Shown here: positions 23,677-35,136 of the stretch, piece after piece
Layout of the letters: each line of letters begins with the position of its first letter
How positions within the stretch are numbered: position 1 is the stretch's first letter
NCBI GenBank assembly: GCA_021014945.1
Contig: MU266536.1
Span: forward strand, 1-50,347
Length of the DNA stretch: 50,347 bases
Direction: 5' to 3'
Source: Leucogyrophana mollusca
Taxonomy: Eukaryota; Basidiomycota; Agaricomycetes; Boletales
Made by a program: the position numbers and the translations under genes
The notes under the pieces: model-generated
Database searches by the model: none
What the model saw: the letters and a program-made list of their open reading frames with translations, nothing else
What the model was told of the DNA's origin: nothing

Positions 23677-26077
23677 ATGACTGAGCCGGGCGCCTCTCCA
23701 TCCTCCTCAACCCGCCAAAGCATCTCGGAAAAGGGCCATGTAGTTCACCTCGAAGATGGGATATCTAAAGACCACACCACCAATCTCTATAACGCCGATG
23801 TCGATGTATCTGGCGTGGACGAACGCAAACTCATGAGAAAGATTGATCTGCGAACAATCCCCTGGCTGTCGTTCCTCTACCTGCTCTGCTTCCTGGATCG
23901 AACGAGCATCGGTAATGCAAAAGTAAGCCTCCGTTCGAAATCAGTTAGTAACTTATCGAGCTGAACTTCTCCCAGCTCTATAATATGGAGGAAGATCTTC
24001 ACATCACCGATACACAATACCTGCTTGCTCTCACAATCTTCTTCATCTCTTACTCCATCTTTGAGGTAAGATCATTGTGTCACTGTCCCACTATAATCAT
24101 GCTTCCTTTGTCTTATATCCTACTAGGTCCCTTCAAATGTGTTTTTGAAACGTTTGCGCCCATCCGTATGGCTTTCTGTTCTTATGCTGCTGTGGGGTAT
24201 CATGATGGTGATTTTTCCAACAATCTCATAACACACATAATTGCTGACCATCTCACACATAGACTGTGCAAGGTCTTGTGCACAACTTTGGTGGCCTCAT
24301 GGGTTTGTTCCATAGTCAGCAATGTTCCATTGGGAAACTGAATCAAAATAGGCATGCGATGGATGCTCGGTACTTTCGAGGCCGGACTTTATCCGGGAGT
24401 AAACTACTATCTCTCATGGCGAGTAGCCCCTACTTCCCCGCATTCCACTCTCTGACTTTTGAGTGGGATTAGCTGGTACAAGCGATCAGAGTTCGGCATT
24501 CGCGCGGCGATTTTTTTTTCTGCCGCTACTGTGTCTGGAGCGTTCGGTGGTCTTCTGGCTGTGCGTATAAGTCATTCCCCTATGTCACCGGGCCTATCCT
24601 GACTGTATCCAATGCACAGGCCGCTATATCAAATCTTGATGGTGTTGGCGGAAAGCCGGCATGGGCATGGATCTTCATCCTCGAGGGCCTTGCCACCGTT
24701 ATCGCAGGCGCAATCTCGTTTTGGATCATCGTCGACTTCCCAGATGATGCGACTTTCTTGACCGAGGTCGAGCGGACCGTCGTCATTAGGCGCCTACAGA
24801 GTGATGCTCAGTTCAGCGCTGCCGGTGAAAAGCTCCAATGGAAATTTATTCGGAAGAGTCTTATGGATTGGAAAACATACATCGGAAGTAGGTGGATCCC
24901 TCTTAGTTGCTTGACTTACTGAAAACCGAGGTTTCGTAGTTGTGGTATACGCTGGAAGTGACATGCCCCTTTATGCTTTCTCCCTTTTCTTGCCTAGCAT
25001 TATCAAGGAGGCAAGTATTTTGTTCTCGTCTTACCGAACTTTCTGACGTTCCACGCATCCTACAGCTCGGTATGACCTCGACGTATTTGTTGTGATGTCA
25101 ACTACTAAGTAGATGTCCGCAGGCTACAGCGCAACTCCCGCGAACCTCCTGACCGTCCCCGTGTACGCGCTTGCTTGTATCTTCACCTGCTTGGTTGGCT
25201 ATTTGGCAGATCGGCACGGTAATCGAGGCCTATTTAATTTGTAAGTCTCCCTCTCCGTCTCATCGTGGGTTTTGTTTGCTTATCGATTCGTCCGTCGGTC
25301 AGCGGACTCCTTTGCACGAGTGAGATTTTGGCATATTCTGCGGACTTTGATGGTTACTCAAGTGGTTCTCAGGTGCCGCGGGATATATTATTTTAATATC
25401 GTCGCGGAACGCGACTCTTTCTTATATCGCGGTATATTTGGCGGCTTGGTATGTCAGCACAGTTCTTCCATCGCATGCAGTGCCTGATCACACTCGACGC
25501 AGTGGAATTTATCCCTGTATACGTGAGTAACCATCAATTCTCCAAGACGTTCACGCAATCTTTTTTGACTCATACAACTTTTTCTCCTCAAAGCGAACAC
25601 AATGTGGGGATGGTGCTTTATGTCCATTAGACTATTTTTGCTGATCACTGGATATGTAGTGCTTGGGTGTCCAATAATGTGGAAGGGTCATATAAGCGTA
25701 GTGTATCCCTTGCGATGGTTATAAGCTGGTGAGCCGTCGTCACTACATTGTGAAGCATACTCGAGACGCTAGCCTGATATGTCGACAGGGGAAACATTCA
25801 AGGGGCTGTCAGCTCTAACGTGTACCGTGCCAATCAAACACCGTGGTATCCCCTTGGGCACGGTCTGGTGCTAATGTACATCGCATTCGGTCTTGTGTCG
25901 ACGGTAACGTATCGCTACCTTCTCAAGGCTGAGAATGCGCGACGGGACCGTGGCGAAAGGGATGAAATCATAGAAGGTGTTGATGGGGGGATGGAAGCGA
26001 ACGGCAGGTTTGCAAGCGTGGAGGATGCTAAACGAGAGAAGGGTGACGAATGGAGCGGGTATCGCTACACGCTATAG
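23677..26077 (+). CDS. MFS transporter, anion:cation symporter (allantoate/Dal5-like) family, 16 exons
   Basis: A plasma-membrane carrier of the family that takes up allantoate, nicotinate and other small organic anions; the substrate cannot be read from sequence. Closed model (1554 nt, 517 aa): 23677-23922, 23976-24065, 24127-24207, 24263-24302, 24352-24418, 24473-24560, 24620-24887, 24940-25010, 25066-25069, 25123-25240, 25303-25319, 25373-25448, 25503-25522, 25594-25603, 25660-25728, 25789-26077. Family marks: LCFLDRTSIGNAK in TM1; GTFEAGLYPGVNYYLSCWYK; IFILEGLATVI; a long central loop; LLTVPVYALACIFTCLVGYLADR; VSNNVEGSYKRSVSLAMVIS; and WYPLGHGLVLMY. About twelve TM segments are expected. 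Two introns (24419-24472 and 25011-25065) have GC donors. Exons of 4, 10, 17 and 20 nt are needed to keep the family motifs in frame. Confidence 0.9.
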
Positions 26078-27197
26078 CGAAGCGGTATCCTGTGCTGTTG
26101 ATCGCCTGTTTCTTTGTAGAAATATTTCGTCCAACCATTGTACCTACACCTCACCCACTCTAGATGACGTTATTTCCAATACCTGTCCGAATCTGGAAGG
26201 TGCTGTAGATTGTGAATGATTCGCTATAGGGTTGTCGAGCTTTGTGTGCTATCGGGTGGATGTCTGGGTGTTCAGCCGATGCCTGCAGCATAGCCCTTGC
26301 GATTCCGTGTTATCGGTGGGACGGCTACCAGCGACGCACGGCATAGAAGTCCTGTGCGCCTCCCGCGAGCGCTCGGAGGAAGCTAAGTCGAAACCACGGA
26401 AAGCCCTTCTTCGAACCGTTCGGCCTTTTCCGAACGCTGCTCGTCGTAGAAAACCCGTGAGCTCCCGTTGAGCGCGATGCCGCCGGAAAATGCATTCGCG
26501 GCGTTGGAGGGGAGATAAAGCTTGAACGAAGGTTATTAAAAGCATTCTGGTTTATCAGCGATCAGAAGATCTTAAAATACTTGCATGCAATCGCCCTCGG
26601 CACCATGCCAAACCAGCGGATTCGTTGACGGATATGTTTCCAGAACGCCCGAAGGTAGGTGGAAATTACCGAGTAGTGGATTGTGCGGTACGTTAGAACC
26701 GTAGCGCCCGAGTTAGAGCGGAGGGACCGTGCACCACCTCAGCATCTGGATCACTTCCCAAGTACTTTCCACTGCCATCTGGAAAGAAAGTAAGTCAAAT
26801 CATTGCAGTCCAGCCTCGTGTTGGCTAGACGCCATCTGTACTGACTTGCCCACGAGAGCGCCAAGTTAACAGCCTCTTCGTGTCCCTCTATTATGAGCGC
26901 TTCAAGACCTCGATAAGGCTGAACGGTTGCACTGGTTGGCCCGGAACGGACGAGCGGTTGATGAACGCTGATGCGCAGAAGATGAAGGCGCCAGCCACAC
27001 TGCCGAAAAGGGAAGTTCACAAATGAGCCACCGCTTATGTCCGCACCTGCCCTAAATCTGCCACAGCAATCGCGTCTTATGATCAAAGCCCGCGCGCCTC
27101 TTTACGCGTCCCTTGTTATCCCCCAAAACCCCTCCGTGTATACCCTTCCTACCTCTTCAAAACTTCTCAGCAACTTTGCTTGTTTTATTAGCAAAAA
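26078..27197. other. Intergenic after the MFS transporter
   Basis: 1.1 kb with only short shadow frames. It contains the promoter of the next plus-strand gene. No repeat was recognised. Confidence 0.5.
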
Positions 27198-28094
27198 ATG
27201 GGTCGCCCTCTTTTCTCAAAAGCATTCCAGACGGCACCCGCTGTGCGAGAGCCTGAGACTCCGTGCCCCTACGAAAAATGGTCCTACCTGAACGCTTTCA
27301 ACCCGGATTCTGACGAGTTTTTCGAAAATGAACATGCTGTGTATGAAGACTGTCTGGGTCCCGCAGTTATTCCAACTTCAGAGGATGAGGAGGAGAGAGA
27401 GGAGAGAGACATGATGGTGATCAGGGTGGGAACCAGTAGCCCAACGTCCAGCGAGGAAAGCCTGAGCGACGGAGCTAGTCCCATGGCTGACGGCCCTGAA
27501 GACCCAGCTCATCTCATTGCAAACGCCTACCGAGATCTCCGGCAAGCAGAGGATGAGAGCGATATGCTGGTGGACACCGGTGCGCGAGTTCAGCTCGCTA
27601 GACGTGTTGTGCCGACAGAAGTGAGGTGGGGAACGGAGAGTATGTTGCAGCACCCGCTAGTGGCCGATGAATCTTCCCTTCCCGCCTTGGTGCCAACGCG
27701 CCCTCTGCGCCAGCGCATCTCGTCGGTCTCTCAGAACAGAGGAACCGTCACTCATCATGAGTATGCTCGTCGCACAGGAGGCCTCCCACGGACCTCTGAC
27801 AGCGCCCCCGTTCCCGTTCCTGTCACGCGTTCTCGCAGAACCACTTCCGGTGATGACTTTTTCGCATCTTCACCAAACAGTCGTACTCCCTCCACCCCAC
27901 CTTCTCGTCAGATGCACTTTACTCCCTCCCCGCCACCCACTGTGACGCCACGCCTCTACTCCTGGTCTTCTCGTCATTCCACTCTTTCCTCGTCTCCCTC
28001 GGTTGGGGCTAGTCCGCTTACCAACGCTAACGCACGGATGTCCTATACCCACATCTCACCGACCCTCATCCGTGTCCGTAATGTCATGACGTAA
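27198..28094 (+). CDS. Unrecognised intronless protein, 298 aa
   Basis: An uninterrupted frame begins at an ATG in good context (AAAAAATGGG) and ends at a TAA. The N-terminus MGRPLFSKAF is followed by an acidic part (SEDEEEREERD) and a Ser/Thr/Pro-rich C-terminal half with several Arg clusters (RSRRTTSGDD) and SPP/TPP sites. No domain was recognised, and composition suggests a largely disordered protein. The lack of introns contrasts with most neighbours. The N-terminal 50 residues (PYEKWSYLNAFNPDSDEFFE) are the least repetitive and the best part to search with. Confidence 0.6.
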   Translation: MGRPLFSKAFQTAPAVREPETPCPYEKWSYLNAFNPDSDEFFENEHAVYEDCLGPAVIPTSEDEEEREERDMMVIRVGTSSPTSSEESLSDGASPMADGPEDPAHLIANAYRDLRQAEDESDMLVDTGARVQLARRVVPTEVRWGTESMLQHPLVADESSLPALVPTRPLRQRISSVSQNRGTVTHHEYARRTGGLPRTSDSAPVPVPVTRSRRTTSGDDFFASSPNSRTPSTPPSRQMHFTPSPPPTVTPRLYSWSSRHSTLSSSPSVGASPLTNANARMSYTHISPTLIRVRNVMT

Positions 28095-28431
28095 AAATTG
28101 CGCTTCCATCCGTACCCAAAATGCGATCGACGTCAGGTTCGCTACGCGGTTATTTTCACCTTCCTCGCTTTTATCTTTCTTTCAATGGGTTTTAGGAACA
28201 CTTGAAAGTCTCCATTTATCATCATCTATATCCCCATTATTCGCATCTAATCCATGACTTATGCACTATATACAATGGCTTCTCAAAACACGCTCTTTGC
28301 CTGTAAGTACTATCTTGCGCTGATAGTTGTTGTATGAAAGTGGAGACATAGATTAGAGCGGCTTTGTGACAATTCATTTGCCTTCTGCCTGTACAATTCT
28401 GAATAAGGCCTCATCAGAGTGGGGTTGGGCT
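28095..28431. other. Convergent 3' regions
   Basis: This is the space between the stop codons of the unknown plus-strand gene and RPP40. A short ATG frame at 28275 that runs into a GTAAGT has no usable continuation and was not called. Confidence 0.5.
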
Positions 28432-30052
28432 CTAGCCCCAACGTGCGTCCCATTGTCCAACGCTTTCTGCCATCACCCATATTCCGTCATCCTTGGAGAG
28501 TTCGCCGTCGCTGAAAGGTGTGAGGATCAAACAGCTTGTGTCCTCCGAGTCTGCTCGAGGAACTCGGAGCGGTACTTCTTTTTGAACTTCGATCGAAATC
28601 CCTGGCTCTGCTGTAGTGCCGGATGGGGGGATGAAAGAGACTGGTGATTGCGGATAGGCGTGTCTGGTTATCGCTATGAACGTCTGAGTGTCGTTTTGTG
28701 CAGAAGCATTCGTGAGGAGAGCGCTGTTCAGGAATGTCGCTTATAAGCCCCGTAGTGGATAATTCACGACGAAATACTAACATGGAAGTGTCAATTACCG
28801 ATTGAGTGAACACGGGATCCAGCAGGCCCTTCCAACACAGATGTGTTATGCTGCCTATGCAAGAAGGTGATGGCGCGTCGTACACCCCGACATAGGGGTC
28901 GACGCGATCATTTGCTTTTAACCTTCGTAGAGTGAGTTGACTTTGCCCGCGAATCAGGAAGCGCAGATTTGGTTTACCTTTGCGCTCCTAAACAAGCCAA
29001 ACCTACCCATTCGTACAGCTCGCTTGTCCTATCTTGCCACTCCTCAGTCTCCTCTGCGTCCTCTGCGTCTTTGAGATGGTTCTCCCGAACTAGCGCAAGT
29101 GCTGGGATAGGCACATGGACATCGACGGATCGCTGAATACGAGGTTCTACCTGAACATGGCTGTGAGACGAGTGCACTGCTGCACCATCGCCAGACGCTC
29201 AGGACGATCAGAAATATGACATGATGAAAGATTTACCGGAAATCCCTCCGTGATAGACGACGTCCCACTTGCCAAACCCAGATTGTGCCCAAATATTGTC
29301 CCAGGTAAGCAATGCAGCCTTCTCTTGAGCGCGCGTAACGGCCGATGCAACTGGTAGCTTCGGGTTCAGCGTAATACGAATGACTGTGCTAGAACATGAT
29401 CACTTCCCCGGTGTTCAACAACCCGCCGCGAGGAAGATAGACGTACCGTACTGTTCTGGGCAGCCTTTGAAGGGCATTTTCCTTCCTACGAGCCCCAATT
29501 GCTCGTACAGTGTTTTAGAGACGCAGAGCGTCAGGACACCCCTTTGATCGATGCACCATGTGTCGTTACACTCGGTCGTATTTGGCACAGCAAGAAAAAC
29601 GCTAAAATTAAAAGCACACAATCAACAACGATTTACGACGCTATACTGATATTGACTCGCCTGCCTGGGCCCGTAATATTGGAAGCAAATTCATGCAGTT
29701 CTGACAGGCTAAGCTGCGCTCTACAATACGATGTGCAAAGCTGCGAGAGAGCTTTCTCGAACTCATCTGAAGATGGGAAAACCACGTCCAGCTGAGAGTC
29801 GGATCAGATTGATCACCACACGACAGTGTTCCAGCGCACCTGTCGAGTGAATGGATGAACCTTTCCGAGATGGCTGAGTTCGGCTGAAGAGAAAGCGCCT
29901 TTGCTCAGCATCACACGCCTATGTTCCATCGGATCAACTGTCTCAGGCTGGTACTTGCCACAAGCTTGATTTGTGGACCCTGTAGTGTTTGTGCTGTGTT
30001 TATCTTCTACATACTTTTCCATCAGACGGACCTTCGACAGCCTCCTAACCAT
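28432..30052 (-). CDS. RPP40: RNase P/MRP protein subunit p40
   Basis: This is a protein subunit of nuclear RNase P/MRP, which matures tRNA 5' ends and rRNA. Closed model: 30052-29840, 29791-29661, 29601-29447, 29383-29237, 29179-28978, 28922-28782 and 28723-28432 (1281 nt, 426 aa). Family segments: KVHPFTRQLDVVFPSSDEF; LTLCVSKTLYEQLGLVGRK; VIRITLNPKLPVASAVTRAQ; WDVVYHGG; ELYEWVGLACLG; DPYVGVYDAP; ITHLCWKGLLDPVFTQSVID; FIAITRHAYPQSPVSFIP; and WVMAESVGQWDARWG at the end. The intron 29602-29660 starts with GC (AG|GCGAGT). The acceptor before exon 5 is a tandem CAGCAG, allowing one residue more or less. The start is the least certain part; an extra upstream exon is possible. Confidence 0.82.
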
Positions 30053-31908
30053 CTTGATCTTGTCGCGCCAAATTCATTTGCCACGTCGACTACTCATGAT
30101 CACTGCTACCTCGTGATGTTCATTTTGATGCCCGGTCGCTCTCCTGGCAAGTAATCAGAAAGAATACCAAGGTCGACCTTCATCCATTAGAAAAAACTGA
30201 CGAAACATTGTAGCTACAGCACTATGTAAATTTAAATCCGAGACTTTAACTGATTATCATCCGCACATACACTACCGGTGAGAGTGTAACCGTCGAGGTT
30301 CATCGCTGATGAAAATGGAATGAACACGAAATGAAGAAACGTGGCAAAACTGAAAGTCCCTGCGTAGCTCGCTCATGAACTAGCATGACGAAGCTCGATG
30401 TGATCGACGAGGAAACGACAAGCCAGCCTGTGTATCCCCCACATACGACCTAAAAGCCAGCAAGATCTCCCAGAGATCTGTCAAGGTATATCCACTCATG
30501 AGGAAAGGTAGATGGCAGATGATAGATCAATGCTGACCTGCGGGCCCCCTTCCTGACTACTATCATCCCCGGCGCGGTGCATGCACCTCAGGTTCAATCA
30601 TCTTCCGGGTCCTGGACGAGACCAGGGAGTTGTGACGGGGTACTGAAGGTGGGTCGCGTTTAGCATTGGATATAATCACCCGATCGCATGTAAGCCAGTA
30701 CTTACAGGGCTTGAACGACGGAGTCGTCGCGGTCCTTATGATGGTCGACGTGAGTTTTCACGTCGATATAAATGGCGCGATGGTTGCTGGATAGGAGCTG
30801 TATCAAGATGATGACTGCGACTATTCCGAGCACAAAGAACGATGTATCTCTGTCTATGATGGTAGGCGACTGTTTGACAGCGTCCATCGCAGAGGCTCTT
30901 GGAGCGATAGTTTTGCTGTTGTGGGCCAGCCTTATAACAAGATCGCTACCACGTCCTCGTGTAGAGGGCGCGTCAGCAATGCGTACGACCTTCGATGACC
31001 TTCGATATGGATTAGGAGTGCATTGCACTTTGTCCCGGGTCCCCATTTGTCACTGTCAATGGGGCGAAGTATGTAACTGGAACGAGCCCCAAACACGCAA
31101 TCTTAGGGCATGGTTCTTAACGTGCTCACACCGTGCCCAGTCTACCCAACGTCGCACTGGCAACAAGTAACTTGCGGATCGTGTCTGTGGTCTGACCTGA
31201 TCCTTAGTAAATATAATACTAGACCGCAGTAGCGAGTGCTGCGATTATCCCTGTTCCGAAGAGGTCCAAACCGTCTCGTGGCTACCACGCCTTCGACGTG
31301 ACCACGTCTGACGTACCCCATCTGCTATCTACTTGCCTGGAGATCTCCTTCGATTGACGCTGTAATCACATTAATATTATCTGAATTGTACCTACAAAGC
31401 CCCGATCTGTCTCAACCGGAACAAGATTGCTTGGAAAGGGTCTCAGTCCTCGAGGACAAGCTCCTGCTCGAGCTTCGTTGTCCTCGTTAACCCCGTCGAT
31501 AAGATCGATAAGACCTTGGCTGCGCACCTCGTGACGGCGTGTGCTCCTGTCAACGTACGTACATAACACTGACCTTGATCACAATGTAAACCCATACCTG
31601 ACAGGGTACTTGCATCAATAAGTAGGAAACTTTTTTGTCGACGCTTCCACGACCACCCCTTTGAAAAGGGACAACCCACTGTGTAGTGGTTCTTTTGTGT
31701 GAATGCGCCATGACCGGAAGGAACAAAAGACAAAATCTAAAACACCTCGCCTCCGAATTTTCGTTGCCAGTGAGATGGCTGACATTGGCGAGGCTCGTCT
31801 CACTGCGTGGTATAGGCCAAAACAAGTCGTCCCGAGGCCCGAGCTGCACGGTGGGCATTAGAGAAACCTGAGGGCCAGCTGGCTGGTAAGCACAATGATC
31901 GGGTGAGA
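30053..31908. other. Gene-poor stretch between RPP40 and the pantothenate synthetase
   Basis: 1.9 kb without a confident gene. One small minus-strand frame with a membrane segment (30702-31046) is listed separately. Several stop-interrupted frames at 31440-31910 show no recognisable family. Confidence 0.5.
30702..31046 (-). CDS. Possible small single-pass membrane protein, 114 aa
   Basis: The frame begins with ATG and ends at TAA. Residues about 73-88 form a hydrophobic segment (FFVLGIVAVIILIQLL), preceded by a basic N-terminal part and followed by a His/Asp-rich tail. The stop codon is embedded in a strong donor-like sequence (CT|GTAAGTACT), so the frame could be an internal exon of a larger gene whose other exons I could not identify. 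No family was recognised. Confidence 0.25.
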   Translation of the reverse strand: MGTRDKVQCTPNPYRRSSKVVRIADAPSTRGRGSDLVIRLAHNSKTIAPRASAMDAVKQSPTIIDRDTSFFVLGIVAVIILIQLLSSNHRAIYIDVKTHVDHHKDRDDSVVQAL

Positions 31909-33088
31909 TCATTGTACAATGTGATTCAAATCTCCGATGACAATGTTATCAATGAGTCGTGTCTTGCCTAACCAAAGCGCCCCGCTCAAAATGATAGCAT
32001 TCTCCCCCGCATAATTCTTCCCCGAGGACGCACCCAGAACATCGAAAGTCTCCGAATCATTCATCTGGATATAGTCAAGTCTCATATCCACGCCCTGCGC
32101 CGCCGGTCGCGTCTTGACCTCGTCTATGAAGATCGTCGCTTGTTTTATGCACTCTTCTGTCGTGCCACCACGGATCCAAGCCGATTCAGCTTTCTGCAAG
32201 GCAGCAAAAAGCGTAGGAGCTATTGCTCGCTCTGATGGGGTTAAGTACGAGTTTCGGGAAGATAACGCTAATGCGTCATTGAGATCGCGTGTCGTGGGGA
32301 GGATGTGAACATGGTCCGGATCCGGATGGGACAAAAGAAGGTCCTTGCACATACGTCGGAGGAGCAGAGCTTGCTGGATATCCTTCTGCCCAAAATATGT
32401 GTTCGTTGGCTGAGCACAGTTCAGCGAGAGTTCGCCACGATCAGACTTTGAGGACCTACTTGAATAACATTGAAAAGTTTCGTGACGACAGTGGCAACAC
32501 CTCTGAAGAAGGTGGGTCTGCTCGCTCCTTCCATCTGATGCCCGTAACCCTTCACTTCAACAAATGTACCCTTCTGAGCAGCCGTGTCTTGACTGATCCC
32601 AGAAGGATACATTTCATGCACAGAGGGTAGGAATACTGCCGAGGGCGTCCGAACAATATCTGTAGCCGGTACAGACACTCGCTGTGCCTGGAGGAGTGCG
32701 AGATCTCCAGGAAGAGTACGAGGGTACGTGCTGAGATCCTCATGGGGGGCAAACTGGGCAGGATTCACAAATATGGACAGGACGGTCAGATCATTCTCGG
32801 CGAGAGATCTTTGCACTGATCACATACCCGGTGTGTCAGTTGGTCTATTTATAGAAACGAAAGTTGTCTGTGCTTACCCAGAGAGAGGTGGCCATCGTGC
32901 AGCGCTCCCATGGTTGCGACAAAACCCACAGATTTCCTCTCATCGAACGCCTTTTGACGCCATCCTCTATAGGCTGTGACGGTAGTAAGAAGAGGAATGG
33001 ATGATTGGGGAAGCTCTGAGGTAGACATCGGTCGAAGATGAAAGAAACGCAAATTTTGAGAAAGAAAACGACATCTGAATAGGAGCAT
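31909..33088 (-). CDS. PAN6: Pantoate-beta-alanine ligase (pantothenate synthetase)
   Basis: The enzyme joins pantoate and beta-alanine with ATP to make pantothenate, the precursor of CoA. Exons are 33088-32878, 32815-32460 and 32409-31909 (1068 nt, 355 aa), with introns of 62 and 50 bp. Motifs: VGFVATMGALHDGHLSLV (the HxGH nucleotidyl-transfer signature), LSIFVNPAQFAPHEDLSTYP, FFRGVATVVTKLFN, PTNTYFGQKDIQQALLLRR, and SSRNSYLTPSER. The first 20 residues (MLLFRCRFLSQNLRFFHLRP) are basic, hydrophobic and free of acidic residues, like a mitochondrial presequence. A second ATG at 33028 (MSTSELPQ) would give a form without it. A CACGTG box lies at 33222-33227, about 134 bp upstream. Confidence 0.95.
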
Positions 33089-33364
33089 AAATACAAGGGG
33101 GCGGGCAAGATGGTCTCAAGTTGGGAAATGGTAGGAATCAGTGGCTATGAGAATGTCGATGGTGCCATGGCAGATTATGGTGGTCAGACTACCAGAAAGT
33201 TCGCTGTAGCATCATCGGGATCACGTGGTTGCCGGTTATTCGGCTTCGGAGACAGTCACTGGATAGTAAAACGTCGACTGCTGGTAATGACTCTTTTCCT
33301 GAACTACCATTCCAGCTAGAGTATCGCGGGTAAGCCTACTATCTAGGTAAGGGTTACGCCGAGC

Positions 33365-35136
33365 TCATGTCGACTCAGGGAATTTTTGGGAAGCAGAACG
33401 ACGCCAGGACATGTTTCTCCATAAGTGGTTGACACCAAAGAACGATGCGGCAACAACTGACACCTCCTTACCGAGATGGACCTCGCCGTCGATAAGCTTC
33501 TGCTTGATGGTCAGAGCGGACTCATACGTGCGAAGGACAGGATCGACGAGGTGTGAGTGATTCCAGCAAAGGCCGATGACGCTGTTTGTCTTTCTATCAT
33601 GACATGCGCGCTCCTCTGCAGCAGTTTCGTCAATGCTGAGGCTTACGCCGCGAATCTCCAAGTGTTGTGCCTTTTCGCGTGGCATAATAACGACGTTGCG
33701 GATGTTCTGGAGAATGGGATCCGCAGTGATGGTCCCGATTACAGGCGTGATTTTGGTGAACATCATGTTGTTTTTAAGGGCGCGGAGAGAGGGGAGGCCA
33801 AGGGCACGGTGCATAACAAAAACAAGACGCCCACCACCAATACGAAAAAGAAAAAGGACGAGAAGGAAGTCATTCTGTGAGAAACCGCGTGGGTTGTAGT
33901 TGACGGTGACAGCCTGACCAAGTTTATCGATGATAGCGGACATGCTGGAGCCGTGCTTCAAGTGTGTTTGTATGATGTGGCCTGCTCGAGGTGGATCGAG
34001 GTCAGTGACAGTCATGATGAGCCGTTTGTGCTCAGAGAGCTTTGCGAGTTGGCGCGTAATCTTGCGAGTGTCTGTAAGATTCTAGAAATGATAGCCACGT
34101 CAGAGTCCTGTTGTAACTAAACACTGAATTCCCCTACCTGAAGCTTGAGGCGGTTTCTATCAGTCTTGACGTCCTCAAGGATGTCGCACAGCTGCTGATG
34201 GCTGAGGTACGAGTAGTTGGTGTGAGGTTTTGGTTCGCGCGCCATTGCTAGAAGTTTCGGAATGCTTTCCAGAATTGGAACGCACTCAGAGCACGGTTGC
34301 CCAACGGACATCACCTTGCAGTACTTCGAACGTGCCTCTAAATAATTCCCCTTGTCCTGGATACGGAAAGGAAGCGACTCCGGGCCGATTCCAAGGCGTC
34401 CAACGGGGAACGTCTTCCAAAATGGCCCACTTGTGATCGGCCAGTCTATGGTGATACCAGGGCAAGGGCTGTAAGGTGGTGAGGGTATTGAGGGTATTGT
34501 AGATGACGGAATGGAAACAGGAGGAGCTGGTGCACTCAATGAAACAGTAGATTCGGGCAATGATGATGTAGAGGCCTCGGGTGCAGCCTGCCTTGGAAGT
34601 ATCAGAGATTTGCGAGCTTTGGCACATTTGGCGCCCCTCCGATGGTTCTGGAGCGTAGCAAAGTGGCCATTTGTGCTCGGAATCCCTATCGAGACCTGCA
34701 AACATGTCTTGACCCATGTTTCGCATACAGGACATTTGAGTTCCCAGACCTGTGAATCAGCGTTGCAGCGTTCGGAAATCTGACCTGCTTTATAAAGACG
34801 TAAGAGTGACTCCTGCGTGTTGGCTGTGATTTCAGCGTTCCTGTCGATCTGTGGCAAATTGAGAATCGAGGCAAGGGACTCATTTTGCCTGCTGTCACTG
34901 CTCGGACTGGCTGGGGGGGTATAACCGGGTGGGAGAGGGTTTGGTGAGGAAATAAGGGGTGGTGACGTTGAATCGGAGTGGCTGCATGTCCAGGACCAAG
35001 TTACCGATTGTTCTGTACTTTGCGTGCTGTCGTTACCAGTGTCCTGTGTTTCAACACCGTCAAATGCACAAGAGGGGCTGGGGGAGGACTGGGAGGGAAT
35101 GGTAGGAAACCAGTGCGAAAAATTATCATGATTCAT
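33365..35136 (-). CDS. Mobile-element-type Agaricomycete gene, C-terminally truncated
   Basis: Exons are 35136-34138 and 34081-33365 (1716 nt, 571 aa; 56-bp intron); in-frame ATG at 35262 is another possible start. The N-terminus is Ser/Pro-rich with a single CPVCxxWVKTC half-site and HRRGAKC, suggesting a zinc-binding motif. The second half (SKYCKVMSVGQPCSECVPIL; LLVLFLFRIGGGRLVFVMHR; GVSLSIDETAAEERACH; GLCWNHSHLVDPV; VHLGKEVSVVAASFFG) matches, from memory, a family present in many near-identical copies in Agaricomycete genomes and behaving like a transposon-encoded gene. Usual relatives are much longer, so the frame appears cut after SFFG, where an unrelated tail follows. No function is established; a decaying copy is likely. 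Confidence 0.55.

Noticed and set aside
28275..28310. ATG followed by a short frame and a GTAAGT donor after a TATA-like stretch
   Set aside because: Every nearby acceptor leads to an immediate stop, and the region is the 3' flank of two convergent genes.
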